A stretch of DNA of 64,000 nt from Sphingomonas sp. AOB5 (GTDB taxonomy: Bacteria; Pseudomonadota; Alphaproteobacteria; Sphingomonadales; Sphingomonadaceae). Both the position numbers and the translations under genes were made by a program. The stretch is taken from positions 1-64,000 of the forward strand of contig NZ_JARNTV010000003.1 in NCBI RefSeq assembly GCF_029433115.1, read 5' to 3'. The notes beneath the pieces are model-generated. The model searched no databases. It was given only the letters and a program-made list of their open reading frames with translations, and was not told the origin of the DNA. Shown here one piece after another: positions 11,380 to 20,611 of the stretch (its first letter is position 1; each line of letters opens with the position of its first letter).

Positions 11380-11442
11380 CTAGCGGATGCCGGTTTCGGA
11401 TCCGGGTTTCAGGCGTTCAACTTGCTCAAATGAGGCTTTGAC
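11380..11442 (+). promoter_or_regulatory. ROSE-like RNA thermometer in the hsp20 leader
   Basis: The leader directly before hsp20 can fold into two hairpins. The upstream one is GGAT-CCG / CGG-ATCC (11385-11403). The downstream one pairs TTGCTC (11422-11427) with the Shine-Dalgarno segment GAGG (11432-11435) across a short AAAT loop. A TTGCT segment opposite the SD, giving a G-G mismatch, is the hallmark of ROSE thermometers that unmask small heat-shock mRNAs on warming. Known ROSE elements sit in the same place on alphaproteobacterial hsp20 genes. The fold was judged by eye. Confidence 0.6.
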
Positions 11443-11913
11443 ATGCGTCAGTTCGATTTCACCCCGTTCCGCCGTTCGACCATCGGTTTCGACCGGCTGT
11501 TCGACATGCTGGAAGCCAGCGCCCGCCAGCAGGCGTCGGAAAACTATCCCCCCTTCAATCTCGAGCGCGTCGCCGATGACCGCTATCGGATCACCCTCGC
11601 CATCGCCGGCTTCAAGTCGGACGAGATCGACATCACCGCGCAGCAGAACCTGCTGGTCGTTGCCGGCAAGAAGGCCGAGAACGAGAACAGCCAGGGTGCG
11701 TTTCTGCACGTCGGCATCGCCAACCGCAGCTTCGAGCGCCGGTTCGAGCTGGCCGATTTCGTCCGCGTCGAGAGCGCCGATCTGGCCGATGGCCTGCTGA
11801 CCATCGAGCTGGTCCGCGAAGTGCCCGAAGCGATGAAGCCCAAGAAGATCGCGGTCGGCGGCGGCAGCAAGCCCGCCGAAGCAATTGATCATACGGCTGC
11901 GAACGCAGCCTGA
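11443..11913 (+). CDS. Small heat-shock protein, Hsp20/IbpA class
   Basis: A cytoplasmic holdase of 156 residues that binds unfolding proteins during heat stress. The N-terminus (MRQFDFTPFRRSTIGFDRLFDMLEA) is the IbpA-type leader. The alpha-crystallin domain runs from about residue 35 (YPPFNLERVADDRYRITLAI) to about 130 and includes LLVVAGKK and the strand before LLTIELVREVPE. ATG 11443 lies 7 nt after GAGG. The gene stands alone with its own terminator and a thermometer-like leader. Confidence 0.93.
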   Translation: MRQFDFTPFRRSTIGFDRLFDMLEASARQQASENYPPFNLERVADDRYRITLAIAGFKSDEIDITAQQNLLVVAGKKAENENSQGAFLHVGIANRSFERRFELADFVRVESADLADGLLTIELVREVPEAMKPKKIAVGGGSKPAEAIDHTAANAA

Positions 11914-11995
11914 GGCGAGCATTCGGCCGCCAACGCGGCGTAACCAACCCACCACGGCTCGCGGCGTCTTCCTCCCTTTGGACGCCGCGCCAGGG

Positions 11996-12026
11996 GGCGC
12001 CCGGACCTAAAGTCCGGGCGCCTTTT
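11996..12026 (+). terminator. Rho-independent terminator after hsp20
   Basis: A perfect 11-bp stem GGCGCCCGGAC / GTCCGGGCGCC with a 5-nt loop (11996-12022) is followed by TTTTC and a T-rich stretch. Confidence 0.88.
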
Positions 12027-12103
12027 CATTTTTTCTTGCGTCCCCGGGAACCATTGTACGGATTCGACGTTTCGTGCGCGGGATCGGGGCTTTGTTGGGC
12101 GTA

Positions 12104-12325
12104 ATGGACGATAATCTCGACAGTTCGAATCAGGCGCAAAATATCGCGCCGATCAGCTTTTCCGACGACGGCGATCGCGAGACGCGGGCCGAATCGTTGC
12201 GGTCGCAGGCGGCGCGATGCCGGCGGCTGTGCAGCAGCGTGCTCGATCCGCGCACCCGCGAATCGCTGACCGGCATGGCCGAGGAATATGAGGCGGAGGC
12301 CGCGCGGCTCGACGCCGGCGAATAG
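12104..12325 (+). CDS. Small conserved alpha-helical protein
   Basis: A 73-residue acidic protein. The C-terminal half (SLRSQAARCRRLCSSV, then TGMAEEYEAEAARLDAGE) resembles a short helical hairpin seen in many small alphaproteobacterial proteins of unknown role. ATG 12104 is chosen; a GTG at 12074 would add ten residues. No clear ribosome site is visible for either start. It lies between the hsp20 terminator and the convergent pyrG end. No function can be assigned. Confidence 0.6.
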   Translation: MDDNLDSSNQAQNIAPISFSDDGDRETRAESLRSQAARCRRLCSSVLDPRTRESLTGMAEEYEAEAARLDAGE

Positions 12326-12337
12326 CCTCCCCCTTCG

Positions 12338-13969
12338 TTACACCAGACGCGACTGACGCACCGCGGCTTCGATGAAACTGCGGAACAGCGGGTGCGGATC
12401 GAACGGTTTCGACTTCAGCTCCGGGTGGAACTGCACGCCGACGAACCAGGGGTGATCCGGTCGCTCGACGATTTCCGGCAGCGTGCCGTCAGGCGACATG
12501 CCCGAGAACACCAAGCCGCCGCTTTCCAGCACGTCCTTGTAATGGGTGTTCACTTCGTAGCGGTGGCGGTGACGCTCGCTGATGTCATCCTCGCCATAGA
12601 TCGAGTTGACGACGCTGTTGCCGCTCAACCGCGCCGGATAGGCGCCCAGGCGCATCGTGCCGCCCAGATCGCCGCCCTGCTCGCGCTTCTGAAGCCCGTC
12701 CTTGCCCATCCACTCGGTGATGAGGCCGACGATCGGCGTCTCGGTGTCGCCGAACTCGGTGGTCGAGGCATGCGCCAGACCCTGTTCGCGCGCCCCCTCG
12801 ATACAGGCCATCTGCATACCCAGGCAGATGCCGAAGAACGGCACGCCGCGCTGACGGGCGAAACGGACGCTGGCGATCTTGCCCTCGCTGCCGCGCTCGC
12901 CGAAGCCGCCGGGGACCAGGATCGCGTGCATCGGCTCGAGCTGAGCAGCGATCTCGTCCTCGTCGCCTTCGAACAGTTCGGCGTCGAGCCAGCGGATATT
13001 GACCTTCACCCGGTTGGCGATGCCGCCATGAACCAGCGCCTCATGGAGCGACTTGTAGGCGTCGGGCAGGCCGACATATTTGCCGACCACGCCGATCGTG
13101 ACCTCGCCCTCGGGGTTTTCGAGGCGGTCCATAATATCTTCCCAGCGCGCCAGCGACGGCGCCGGACCGGGTTCGATCCCGAACGCGCGCAGCACTTCGC
13201 TGTCGAGGCCCTGAGCATGGTACTGGGCGGGCACCGCATAGATGCTCTTGGCGTCGAGCGCGGGGATGACCGCTTCCTTGCGGACGTTGCAGAACAGCGC
13301 GATCTTGGCGCGCTCGCCCTCCGGCAGAGGCTGCTCGCTGCGGCAGACCAGCACGTCGGGCTGCACGCCCAGCGCCGCGAGTTCGCGCACGCTGTGCTGG
13401 GTCGGCTTGGTCTTCAGCTCGCCCGCGGCCGCGATGTACGGCACCAAAGTCAGGTGGACGCTGACCGAATTGCCGCGGCCCAGATCGTTGCGGAGCTGGC
13501 GGATCGCTTCGATGAACGGCAGCGATTCGATGTCGCCCACGGTGCCGCCGATCTCGCACAGCACGAAATCGAGGCCCTCGGTATCCGCCTGTGCGAATTC
13601 CTTGATCGCGTCGGTCACGTGCGGAATCACCTGCACGGTGGCGCCCAGATAGTCGCCCTTGCGCTCGCGCGTGATGATCTGCTGGTAGATTCGGCCCGAG
13701 GTGACGTTATCCGACTGGCGCGACGCGACGCCGGTGAAGCGCTCGTAATGGCCAAGGTCGAGATCGGTCTCCGCGCCGTCGTCGGTCACATAGACTTCGC
13801 CATGCTGATAGGGCGACATCGTGCCCGGATCGACGTTCAGATAGGGATCGAATTTCCGGATTCGGGCCGAATAGCCCCGCGCCTGAAGGAGAGCGGCGAG
13901 CGATGCCGCCATGAGACCCTTGCCGAGCGAGGAGACCACGCCGCCGGTGATGAAGATATACCGCGCCAT
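12338..13969 (-). CDS. pyrG: CTP synthase
   Basis: Converts UTP, ATP and glutamine to CTP. The 543-residue length is normal. The N-terminal synthetase domain (residues 1-265) shows [16 protein letters not shown] with the P-loop and [19 protein letters not shown]. The C-terminal class-I glutamine amidotransferase has the nucleophile in FFGICLGMQ near residue 380 and the catalytic pair in [11 protein letters not shown] near residue 515. It lies downstream of secG on the same strand, an order common in alphaproteobacteria; the tpiA gene often found upstream of secG is absent here. Confidence 0.97.
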   Translation of the reverse strand: MARYIFITGGVVSSLGKGLMAASLAALLQARGYSARIRKFDPYLNVDPGTMSPYQHGEVYVTDDGAETDLDLGHYERFTGVASRQSDNVTSGRIYQQIITRERKGDYLGATVQVIPHVTDAIKEFAQADTEGLDFVLCEIGGTVGDIESLPFIEAIRQLRNDLGRGNSVSVHLTLVPYIAAAGELKTKPTQHSVRELAALGVQPDVLVCRSEQPLPEGERAKIALFCNVRKEAVIPALDAKSIYAVPAQYHAQGLDSEVLRAFGIEPGPAPSLARWEDIMDRLENPEGEVTIGVVGKYVGLPDAYKSLHEALVHGGIANRVKVNIRWLDAELFEGDEDEIAAQLEPMHAILVPGGFGERGSEGKIASVRFARQRGVPFFGICLGMQMACIEGAREQGLAHASTTEFGDTETPIVGLITEWMGKDGLQKREQGGDLGGTMRLGAYPARLSGNSVVNSIYGEDDISERHRHRYEVNTHYKDVLESGGLVFSGMSPDGTLPEIVERPDHPWFVGVQFHPELKSKPFDPHPLFRSFIEAAVRQSRLV

Positions 13970-14073
13970 GGGAGAAAATGCCTAGCGTGATTGGACGCGC
14001 GCCGAAAGCACCCGAATCCGGGAGCGCGCATTTTTTTGTGGGAAAGCCACGGCTCGCGCCGGGCTAAGCGAGG

Positions 14074-14097
14074 GAAAACCCCGCGTTTCCGCGGGGT
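14074..14097 (-). terminator. Rho-independent terminator after secG
   Basis: On the minus strand AACCCCGCG-GAAA-CGCGGGGTT is followed by TTCCCT. It sits directly after the secG stop, so pyrG probably also has its own promoter in the 14000-14070 gap. Confidence 0.75.
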
Positions 14098-14103
14098 TCG
14101 CCG

Positions 14104-14478
14104 TTACTGACCGAAAGGCCGCGTCGAATTGCCGGCAGCCGGGGTGGCCGGAGCCAGCGGCGTGGTGGCCGGGGTGGCGCCGGGTGCCGGTGCAGTCTGC
14201 GCCGGAGCGGCTGCGGCAGGCTTCTTCTGCAGGGTCGCGTCGACCGACGACGAGCGGCGGCTGGCCGCCAGCACCGCCAGCGCGATGCACAGCACGATGA
14301 ACGCAGTCGCCAGGATCGCGGTGGCACGCGTGAGGAAATCCGCAGCGCCGCGTGCCGACATCAGGCCCGACGGGCTGCCACCCGTGGTGAGGCCGCCGCC
14401 TTCCGACTTTTGCATGAGGATCACGGTCACCAGCATGGCGGCAACGGCGAACTGGAGGACCAGCAGGAAAGTGAACAT
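14104..14478 (-). CDS. secG: Preprotein translocase subunit SecG
   Basis: Inner-membrane subunit of the SecYEG channel, 124 residues. Two membrane helices are visible: FTFLLVLQFAVAAMLVTVIL (residues 2-21) and TAILATAFIVLCIALAVLAA (about residues 53-72). Between them is the family signature LMQKSEGGGLTTGGSP. The tail is an alanine/proline-rich extension (PAAAAPAQTAPAPGATPATT) common in sphingomonads. The ATG at 14478 is chosen from family alignment; the open frame extends upstream without homology. Confidence 0.93.
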   Translation of the reverse strand: MFTFLLVLQFAVAAMLVTVILMQKSEGGGLTTGGSPSGLMSARGAADFLTRATAILATAFIVLCIALAVLAASRRSSSVDATLQKKPAAAAPAQTAPAPGATPATTPLAPATPAAGNSTRPFGQ

Positions 14479-14691
14479 CGGGAAGCGCAGACCTTTTGCG
14501 GAAAGGCGCGACATAGTGGAGGCGATCCGCGGTATCAACCTGCCAGTTTCGGGCCGCCCGCGAAACGATCCACCGCATATCCGTAACATTTCGGCTCCGC
14601 ACTGAAACTTTGCGGGGCATATGGACGTTTGTGGCGGATAATCCCGGCCTGTGCCGGGACCGTAACGGATAGAGTAAAGACCGTGAACGCC

Positions 14692-15045
14692 ATGTCCGAC
14701 CGTACGCTTGCATCGTGGAAGAACACCCTGATCGACTATGTGCGATCCGGAGAACCGGATCTCACCAATCGACAGATGGCCCTGCTGATGCTCGTTTATC
14801 TCGATCCGGGGCCCCATACCGTGCGTGGCTTGGCGCGGGCGCTCAATGTCTCTAAGCCAGTCGTGACGCGAGCCTTGAACCGGCTAGGCGCGCTCGGCTA
14901 TCTGCGCCGACAGCGCGACGATACCGACAAGCGTAACATCTTTGTCGCGCGAACGACTGAAGGGGCTGATTTTCTTGCAGAATTCGGGCACTTCCTCTCA
15001 GGAGGAAACATCAGCGAGCCTGCCGCCCAAAGGGCTAACGCATAA
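14692..15045 (+). CDS. MarR-family transcriptional regulator
   Basis: A small winged-helix regulator of 117 residues. The DNA-binding helices are in TVRGLARALNVSKPVVTRALNRL (about residues 43-65) and the wing is LRRQRDDTDKRNIFVART, both typical of MarR. The start ATG at 14692 is preferred; the frame continues upstream into a palindrome (TCCCGGC-CTGT-GCCGGGA at 14642-14659) that gives an unlikely N-terminus. It overlaps the next reading frame and precedes argC. The target is unknown. Confidence 0.75.
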   Translation: MSDRTLASWKNTLIDYVRSGEPDLTNRQMALLMLVYLDPGPHTVRGLARALNVSKPVVTRALNRLGALGYLRRQRDDTDKRNIFVARTTEGADFLAEFGHFLSGGNISEPAAQRANA

Positions 15046-15361
15046 GCGCTTCGCGCTGACCGGAGTCTCGGCGCACGTCGACCCGCGCGTCGATGCCGTG
15101 CGAGGCGATCTTGCCGACATTCGTCTCGCGGATCGCGTCTTCGCGCCGCATTACGCTGTGCCGATGGCGCGGCGCGTGAGCCGTTCGGTTGCGTTGCGAC
15201 TGGGTCCCAAGGCCGACTCGGAAGTGATTGCCGAACTGAACGCCGGCGAAGTCTTCGAGGCGCTCGAACTGGCGGGCCTCAACGCCTGGGGTGTCGCCGC
15301 GACGCCGGGGCTGGTCGGCTATATCGAAGCCAATGCGCTGGGTGAGGCGCCGGACGCATGA
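14975..15361 (+). CDS. SH3-like domain protein, probably a truncated NlpC/P60 N-terminal module
   Basis: This frame of about 128 residues contains DPRVDAVRGDLADIRLADRVFAP and then a bacterial SH3-like repeat (VALRLGPKADSEVIAELNAGE to GLVGYIEANAL). This pattern is seen at the N-terminus of sphingomonad NlpC/P60 peptidoglycan endopeptidases, but the catalytic domain is missing: the stop comes right after the SH3 part and overlaps the argC start (ATGA). No ATG or GTG precedes the conserved part; TTG 14975 is the best guess although an AGGAGG lies at 15000-15005. It overlaps the MarR gene by 71 bp. It may be a shortened relic kept for coupling to argC, or a stand-alone wall-binding domain. Confidence 0.55.
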   Translation: MQNSGTSSQEETSASLPPKGLTHKRFALTGVSAHVDPRVDAVRGDLADIRLADRVFAPHYAVPMARRVSRSVALRLGPKADSEVIAELNAGEVFEALELAGLNAWGVAATPGLVGYIEANALGEAPDA

Positions 15362-16302
15362 CCCACAAGGTTTTTATCGATGGCGCGGTCGGCACGACCG
15401 GCCTGGAGATTCGCGAGCGGCTGGAAGGGCGCAGCGAAATCGAACTCGTCGTGCTCGACGACAAGGCGCGCAAGAATGCGAAGAAGCGTGCAGCGGCGCT
15501 GAACGCCGCGGATTTCGTGATCCTTTGCCTGCCCGACGATGCCGCCATCGAAGCGGTGGCGATGATCGAGAATCCCGCGACGCGGGTGATCGACGCATCG
15601 ACCGCGCATCGCGTGGCCGAAGGCTGGACCTATGGCTTTGCCGAACTGGAGCCGAGCCAGTCGGCGGCGATCGCCGCGGCGCGCTTCGTCAGCAATCCGG
15701 GTTGCTACCCCACCGGTTATCTCGCGCTGATCCGCCCGCTGGTCCGCGCAGGCTTCATCCCGGTCGACTGGGTGCTGAGCGTCAACGCGACCTCGGGCTA
15801 TTCGGGTGGCGGCAAGGCGATGATCGCCGAGTTCGAAAACGAGACCGCCAAGGGCCACACCAAAACCGCGTTCCGCCCCTATGGCCTCAGCCTCGCGCAC
15901 AAGCATGTGCCCGAGATGCAGAAGCATGCGAAGATGGAGCATCCGCCGATCTTCATGCCGGCGGTGGCACGCACCTATCGCGGCATGGTGGTCGAAGTGC
16001 CGCTGCCGCTCCACGCCCTGCCCCGCAAGCCTTCGCTGGCGACGATCGAGGCCGCGCTGAGCGACGCGTACAAGGACAGCCCGATCGTGCGCGTGCTGCC
16101 CGCGGGCGACATCGCGACCGTGGCGATCGAGGACGATGCGGGCACCGACCGGCTGACCCTGCGCGTGTTCGGTAATGCCGAGCGCGGTCAGGCGCGGTTG
16201 GTGGCGACGCTCGACAATCTCGGCAAGGGCGCGGCCGGTGCGGCGGTGCAGAACCTCAATATCATGGCCGGTCTGGATCAGACTGCGGGTCTGGTGCTCT
16301 GA
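15358..16302 (+). CDS. argC: N-acetyl-gamma-glutamyl-phosphate reductase
   Basis: Third step of arginine synthesis: NADPH-dependent reduction of N-acetylglutamyl-5-phosphate. The protein is 314 residues, the short type-2 ArgC form. The N-terminus HKVFIDGAVGTTGLEIRERL is the dinucleotide site, the catalytic cysteine is in SNPGCYPTGY near residue 118, and RTYRGMVVEVPL is typical of the dimer and active-site region. The ATG overlaps the stop of the SH3-like frame. zwf follows 72 bp later on the same strand. Confidence 0.95.
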   Translation: MTHKVFIDGAVGTTGLEIRERLEGRSEIELVVLDDKARKNAKKRAAALNAADFVILCLPDDAAIEAVAMIENPATRVIDASTAHRVAEGWTYGFAELEPSQSAAIAAARFVSNPGCYPTGYLALIRPLVRAGFIPVDWVLSVNATSGYSGGGKAMIAEFENETAKGHTKTAFRPYGLSLAHKHVPEMQKHAKMEHPPIFMPAVARTYRGMVVEVPLPLHALPRKPSLATIEAALSDAYKDSPIVRVLPAGDIATVAIEDDAGTDRLTLRVFGNAERGQARLVATLDNLGKGAAGAAVQNLNIMAGLDQTAGLVL

Positions 16303-16374
16303 TCTGCGCTTCGGCGGCTTGATCTTTCCGCACCGTTGGTGTCGAGCGGAGCCGTAACGAAGGAGCATGCACGC

Positions 16375-17832
16375 ATGAGTCAGCCGGTCGGAAAGCTGCT
16401 GCTGTTCGGAGCGACGGGCGATCTCGCCCAGCGCATGCTGCTCCCTTCGCTCTATGGCCTGCATGCCGATGGCCTGTTGCCCGAGGGGCTGACTATCACC
16501 GGCACGGCGCGTTCGGATCATGACGATGCGGGCTATCGCGATTTCGCGGCCAAGGCGCTCGATGAATTCCTGCCTGCGGACCGCAAGGACGACAGCGCTG
16601 TCGGGGCGTTTCTGGAGCGGATCAACTATCAGCCGCTCGACGCATCTAAGACCGAGGGTTTCGCGGCGCTGGCGGAGAAGCTGGGCGATATCTCGGGCGG
16701 GCTGGCGATCTTCCTGTCGACCGCGCCGTGGCTGTTCGGGCCGACGATCAAGGGTCTCGAATCGGCGGGTCTGGCGGGCAATAATGTGCGGATCGGGCTG
16801 GAGAAGCCGCTGGGCCGAGATCTCCAGTCCAGCCGCGAGATCAACGATATCGTCGCCTCGGCCTTTCCCGAGGACCGGACCTTCCGGATCGATCACTATC
16901 TGGGCAAGGAAACCGTCCAGAACATCCTGGCGCTGCGCTTCGGCAACTCGCTGTTCGAGCCGGTGTGGAATGCGCAGGGCATCGATCATGTCCAGATCAC
17001 CATCTCAGAGACGGTGGGACTCGAGGGACGCGCAGGCTTTTACGACGATACCGGCGCGCTGCGCGACATGGTGCAGAACCATATGCTCCAGCTGCTCGCG
17101 CTGATCGCGATGGAGCCCCCTGCCCGCTTCGACGGCACCGCGATCCGCGACGAGAAGGTCAAGGTGCTCCGCTCGCTGCGCAAGATGAAACCGGCCGAAG
17201 TGCCGAACCTGACGGTGACCGGCCAATATGGCGCAGGCGCATCCAAGGGCGAGATCGTGAAGGGCTATGTCGAGGAGCTGGAAAAGCCCTCGAACACCGA
17301 GACCTTCGTCGCGATCAAGGCGCATGTCGACAATTGGCGCTGGCAGGGCGTGCCCTTCTATCTGCGCACCGGCAAGCGGCTGGCCGAGCGCCGGTCGGAG
17401 ATCGTGGTCCAGTTCAAGCCGGTGCCGCACTCGATCTTCTCCGAACGCGGCGGGCTGTTGCACGCCAACACGCTCGTCATCCGCCTACAGCCCGAGGAAT
17501 ATATCCGGCTGCTGGTAATGGCCAAGCAGCCCGGACTGGACCGCGACGGCATCCGCCTGCGCGAAGTACCGCTTAACCTTGCCCTGGACCATGAATTCGC
17601 GGGCACGCGCCGCCGTATCGCCTATGAGCGGCTGCTGCTCGACCTGATCGAGGGCGATCCCACCCTGTTCGTCCGCCGGGACGAGGTTGAGGCGCAATGG
17701 GAATGGGTGGACGGCATCCGCGCCGGATGGGAGGCGAACGACGTGCATCCCAAGCCCTATGCCTCGGGCAGCTGGGGTCCGAGCGCGGGGATCGCGCTGA
17801 CCGAACGCGACGGGGTGACGTGGAACGAGTGA
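16375..17832 (+). CDS. zwf: Glucose-6-phosphate 1-dehydrogenase
   Basis: Oxidises glucose 6-phosphate to 6-phosphogluconolactone with NADP+, feeding the Entner-Doudoroff pathway. The 485-residue protein has the coenzyme motif LLLFGATGDLAQRML (residues 7-21) and the substrate and catalytic signature RIDHYLGKETVQNIL near residue 170. The ATG at 16375 follows AAGGAG (16359-16364). It is the first gene of zwf-pgl-edd-glk-eda, separated from pgl by a palindromic repeat element at 17847-17982. Confidence 0.97.
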   Translation: MSQPVGKLLLFGATGDLAQRMLLPSLYGLHADGLLPEGLTITGTARSDHDDAGYRDFAAKALDEFLPADRKDDSAVGAFLERINYQPLDASKTEGFAALAEKLGDISGGLAIFLSTAPWLFGPTIKGLESAGLAGNNVRIGLEKPLGRDLQSSREINDIVASAFPEDRTFRIDHYLGKETVQNILALRFGNSLFEPVWNAQGIDHVQITISETVGLEGRAGFYDDTGALRDMVQNHMLQLLALIAMEPPARFDGTAIRDEKVKVLRSLRKMKPAEVPNLTVTGQYGAGASKGEIVKGYVEELEKPSNTETFVAIKAHVDNWRWQGVPFYLRTGKRLAERRSEIVVQFKPVPHSIFSERGGLLHANTLVIRLQPEEYIRLLVMAKQPGLDRDGIRLREVPLNLALDHEFAGTRRRIAYERLLLDLIEGDPTLFVRRDEVEAQWEWVDGIRAGWEANDVHPKPYASGSWGPSAGIALTERDGVTWNE

Positions 17833-17846
17833 TCCGCTTTTTCTTC

Positions 17847-17982
17847 CCTCTCCCGCTTTCGCGGGAGAGGCGCGAGACTTAGAGAGCAAAGCGAGCTTAG
17901 TCGCAGCGGTGAGGGTCTTCTTCTTCGCCGCCGCGTTTAAGAAGAAGACCCTCACCCAGCCTCTCCCGCGAAAGCGGGAGAG
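17847..17982. repeat. Composite palindromic intergenic repeat (REP-like)
   Basis: Two copies of a 24-bp near-palindrome (stem CCTCTCCCGC / GCGGGAGAGG) lie at 17847-17870 and 17959-17982 in inverted order. They enclose a second inverted repeat with arms 17909-17926 and 17941-17955 (GTGAGGGTCTTCTTC and its complement). The symmetric hairpin-long hairpin-hairpin structure is like mobile REP/BIME elements dispersed in intergenic DNA. It lies inside the zwf-pgl gap and could stabilise or end the zwf message. Confidence 0.8.
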
Positions 17983-18008
17983 GAGCAGAATAGAAGAGCA
18001 GAAGACGC

Positions 18009-18713
18009 ATGACCGAGATCGAATGGTGGGAATATGACGATGCCGACGAGATGGCGGAGGCCGTCGCGGGCGATATCGGCTTCATCATCGAAAGCGCGAT
18101 CGATGCGCGCGGCGCGGCGGTGATTGCGCTGGCTGGCGGCAAGACGCCGCTGCCGATCTACGAGAAGCTGGCCAAGGCCAAGATCGACTGGAAGCGCGTG
18201 ACCATCGTGCCGGGCGACGACCGGATGGTGCCGCTGGGCGATCCGCTGTCGAACGTCACCGCGATCGGCAAGATCTTCATCCCCAAGGGCGCACGCGTGA
18301 TCCCGCTGATCAGCCAGACCGTGGCAGACTACAAGGCCGCGGGCCGTTCGGCCGACGCGATCCTGCAGGACCTGCACTGGCCGCTCGACCTGTGCCTGCT
18401 GGGCATCGGCGCGGACGGCCACGCGGCTTCGATCTTCCCCGGCCCGGACTTCGACGAAGCGCTGAACGGCCCCAAGGAGCGTCGCGCGCTGGGCGTGATG
18501 CCCGATCCGCTACCGCCCGAAGCGCCGGTCTCGCGCGTGACGCTGAGCAAGGCCGCCATCGTCTCCGCCCGCGCGCTGATGATCGCACTCACCGGCGACA
18601 AGAAGCGCGAAGTGCTGGAAGCGGCGATCGAACAGGGTGCTTCGTCGGCCTATCCGGCGGGCCGTATCCTGGCCGATGTCGAGCTGCCCGTGGATATCCA
18701 CTGGGCCGCCTGA
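18009..18713 (+). CDS. pgl: 6-phosphogluconolactonase
   Basis: Hydrolyses 6-phosphogluconolactone, the product of Zwf. The 234-residue DevB/NagB-like protein shows ALAGGKTPLPIYEKL (residues 39-53), VTIVPGDDRMVPLGDPLSN and LCLLGIGADGHAASIFPG (about residue 130), the last being the family core. It ends one base before the edd start, so the two are tightly co-translated. Confidence 0.95.
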   Translation: MTEIEWWEYDDADEMAEAVAGDIGFIIESAIDARGAAVIALAGGKTPLPIYEKLAKAKIDWKRVTIVPGDDRMVPLGDPLSNVTAIGKIFIPKGARVIPLISQTVADYKAAGRSADAILQDLHWPLDLCLLGIGADGHAASIFPGPDFDEALNGPKERRALGVMPDPLPPEAPVSRVTLSKAAIVSARALMIALTGDKKREVLEAAIEQGASSAYPAGRILADVELPVDIHWAA

Positions 18714-18714
18714 C

Positions 18715-20535
18715 GTGACCCTCCATCCCGAGATCGCCGCCGTCACCGATCGCATTATCGAGCGATCCCGGGAGAAGCGCGCCGCCTATCTGGCGCTGAT
18801 GGCGCGCGAGCTTGGGTCGGGGAACGACCGGCCGAAGCTCGGCTGCGCCAATCTCGCCCACGCCTATGCGGGTACGGACGAGCAGCGCGACGAGCTGAAG
18901 CTGGGCGACCGGATGAATATCGGGATCGTCACCGCCTATAACGACATGCTGTCGGCGCATGCGGTGTATTACCGCTATCCCGAGCAGATGAAGATCTGGG
19001 CGCACGAGGCCGGTGCCACCGCGCAGGTGGCGGGCGGTGTGCCCGCGATGTGCGACGGCGTGACCCAGGGCTATCAGGGGATGGAGCTGTCGCTGTTCAG
19101 CCGCGACACCATCGCGATGAGCACCGCGGTCGCCCTCTCCCACCGCACTTTCGAGGGCGCGGCCTTGCTTGGTATCTGCGACAAGATTGTGCCGGGCCTG
19201 CTGATCGGGGCGCTGCGCTTCGGGCATCTGCCGATGCTGCTGATCCCCGGCGGACCGATGCGCACCGGCATCGCCAACAAGGAAAAGGCCCGCGTCCGCG
19301 AGCTTTATGCCGAGGGCAAGGCGACCCGCGACGAACTGCTCGATTCGGAGATCGCCGCCTATCATTCGAAGGGCACCTGCACCTTTTACGGCACGGCCAA
19401 TTCGAACCAGATGATGATGGAGGCGATGGGGCTGCACATCCCCGGCGCGTCCTTCGCCAATCCCAACACCAAGCTGCGTCAGGAACTGACTCGAGCCGCG
19501 GTGCACCGGCTGGCCGATATCGGCTGGAAGGGCGAGGATTACCGGCCGATCGGCCATGTCGTCGACGAACGCGCCATCGTGAACGCCGCCGTGGTGCTGC
19601 TGGCGACCGGCGGATCGACCAACCACCTGATCCACCTGCCCGCCATCGCCCGCTCCGCCGGGATCCTGATCGACTGGGAGGATTTCGACCGGCTGTCGCG
19701 CGTCGTGCCACTGCTCGCGCGGGTCTATCCCAACGGATCGGCCGACGTGAACGGGTTCGAGGATGCGGGTGGCCCGACCTTCGTGATCCGCGAGCTGCTG
19801 AAGGGCGGGCTGATGCACGCCGACGCGCTCACCGCGGGTTCGGACACGATGGCCGACTATGCCCGCAAGCCTGACCTCGAGGACGACAAACTCGTCTGGC
19901 GCGATCATGACGCGATCTCGAGCGATCCCGGCATCGTCGCCACGCTCGACGCGCCCTTCTCGGTCGAAGGCGGTTTCCGCATCCTCACCGGCAATCTCGG
20001 CCGCGCGTGCATCAAGGTGTCCGCGGTCGACGAGGATCGCTGGACGATCGAGGCGCCCTGCCGCGTGTTCGATGACCAGCAGGCGGTGCAGGACGCATTC
20101 AAGGCAGGCGAACTCGACCGCGACGTCGTGGTGGTCGTCCGCTTCCAGGGGCCGCGCGCCAACGGCATGCCCGAGCTGCACAAGCTGACCCCGCCGCTGG
20201 GCGTGCTCCAGAACAAGGGCTTCCGGGTCGCGCTGGTGACCGATGGCCGCATGTCCGGGGCGTCGGGCAAGGTGCCGGCCGCGATCCACCTTTCGCCCGA
20301 AGCGCTGGGTGGCGGACCGATCGGCAAGCTGCGCGATGGCGATGTCGTCCGGCTGTGCGCCGAGCAAGGCACGCTTCAGGCGCTGGTCGATCCGGCCGAA
20401 TGGGCAGCCCGCGAGCAATGCGCGGCTCCGCCCCCCGCCGAAGGCACCGGCCGCGAGCTGTTTGCGCTGATGCGGCTCACCGCCAGCGAAGCCGAAATGG
20501 GCGGTTCGGCGATGCTTTCTGCGGCGGGGCTATAA
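18715..20535 (+). CDS. edd: Phosphogluconate dehydratase
   Basis: An iron-sulfur dehydratase that turns 6-phosphogluconate into KDPG. The GTG at 18715, one base after the pgl stop, gives 606 residues, the usual length. Cluster-binding cysteines lie in [20 protein letters not shown] and [20 protein letters not shown]. The C-terminal ILV_EDD part has [19 protein letters not shown]. Longer in-frame starts inside pgl give no homology. Confidence 0.97.
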   Translation: MTLHPEIAAVTDRIIERSREKRAAYLALMARELGSGNDRPKLGCANLAHAYAGTDEQRDELKLGDRMNIGIVTAYNDMLSAHAVYYRYPEQMKIWAHEAGATAQVAGGVPAMCDGVTQGYQGMELSLFSRDTIAMSTAVALSHRTFEGAALLGICDKIVPGLLIGALRFGHLPMLLIPGGPMRTGIANKEKARVRELYAEGKATRDELLDSEIAAYHSKGTCTFYGTANSNQMMMEAMGLHIPGASFANPNTKLRQELTRAAVHRLADIGWKGEDYRPIGHVVDERAIVNAAVVLLATGGSTNHLIHLPAIARSAGILIDWEDFDRLSRVVPLLARVYPNGSADVNGFEDAGGPTFVIRELLKGGLMHADALTAGSDTMADYARKPDLEDDKLVWRDHDAISSDPGIVATLDAPFSVEGGFRILTGNLGRACIKVSAVDEDRWTIEAPCRVFDDQQAVQDAFKAGELDRDVVVVVRFQGPRANGMPELHKLTPPLGVLQNKGFRVALVTDGRMSGASGKVPAAIHLSPEALGGGPIGKLRDGDVVRLCAEQGTLQALVDPAEWAAREQCAAPPPAEGTGRELFALMRLTASEAEMGGSAMLSAAGL

Positions 20536-20611
20536 GATCGCTCACTGACAACGATGACATTCCCGCCGCAACCGGATAGGGAATGGAGGAAACGAAGGTT
20601 TGGGAGCGGGA

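Noticed and set aside
12392-13990. Plus-strand open frame of 532 codons over pyrG
   Set aside because: Antisense to CTP synthase, which has all its motifs; the composition is that of a shadow frame.
14629-14691. N-terminal extension of the MarR protein
   Set aside because: The upstream frame runs through a palindrome (14642-14659) and yields a sequence unlike any MarR N-terminus.
18589-20418. Minus-strand open frame of 609 codons over edd
   Set aside because: Antisense shadow of phosphogluconate dehydratase.
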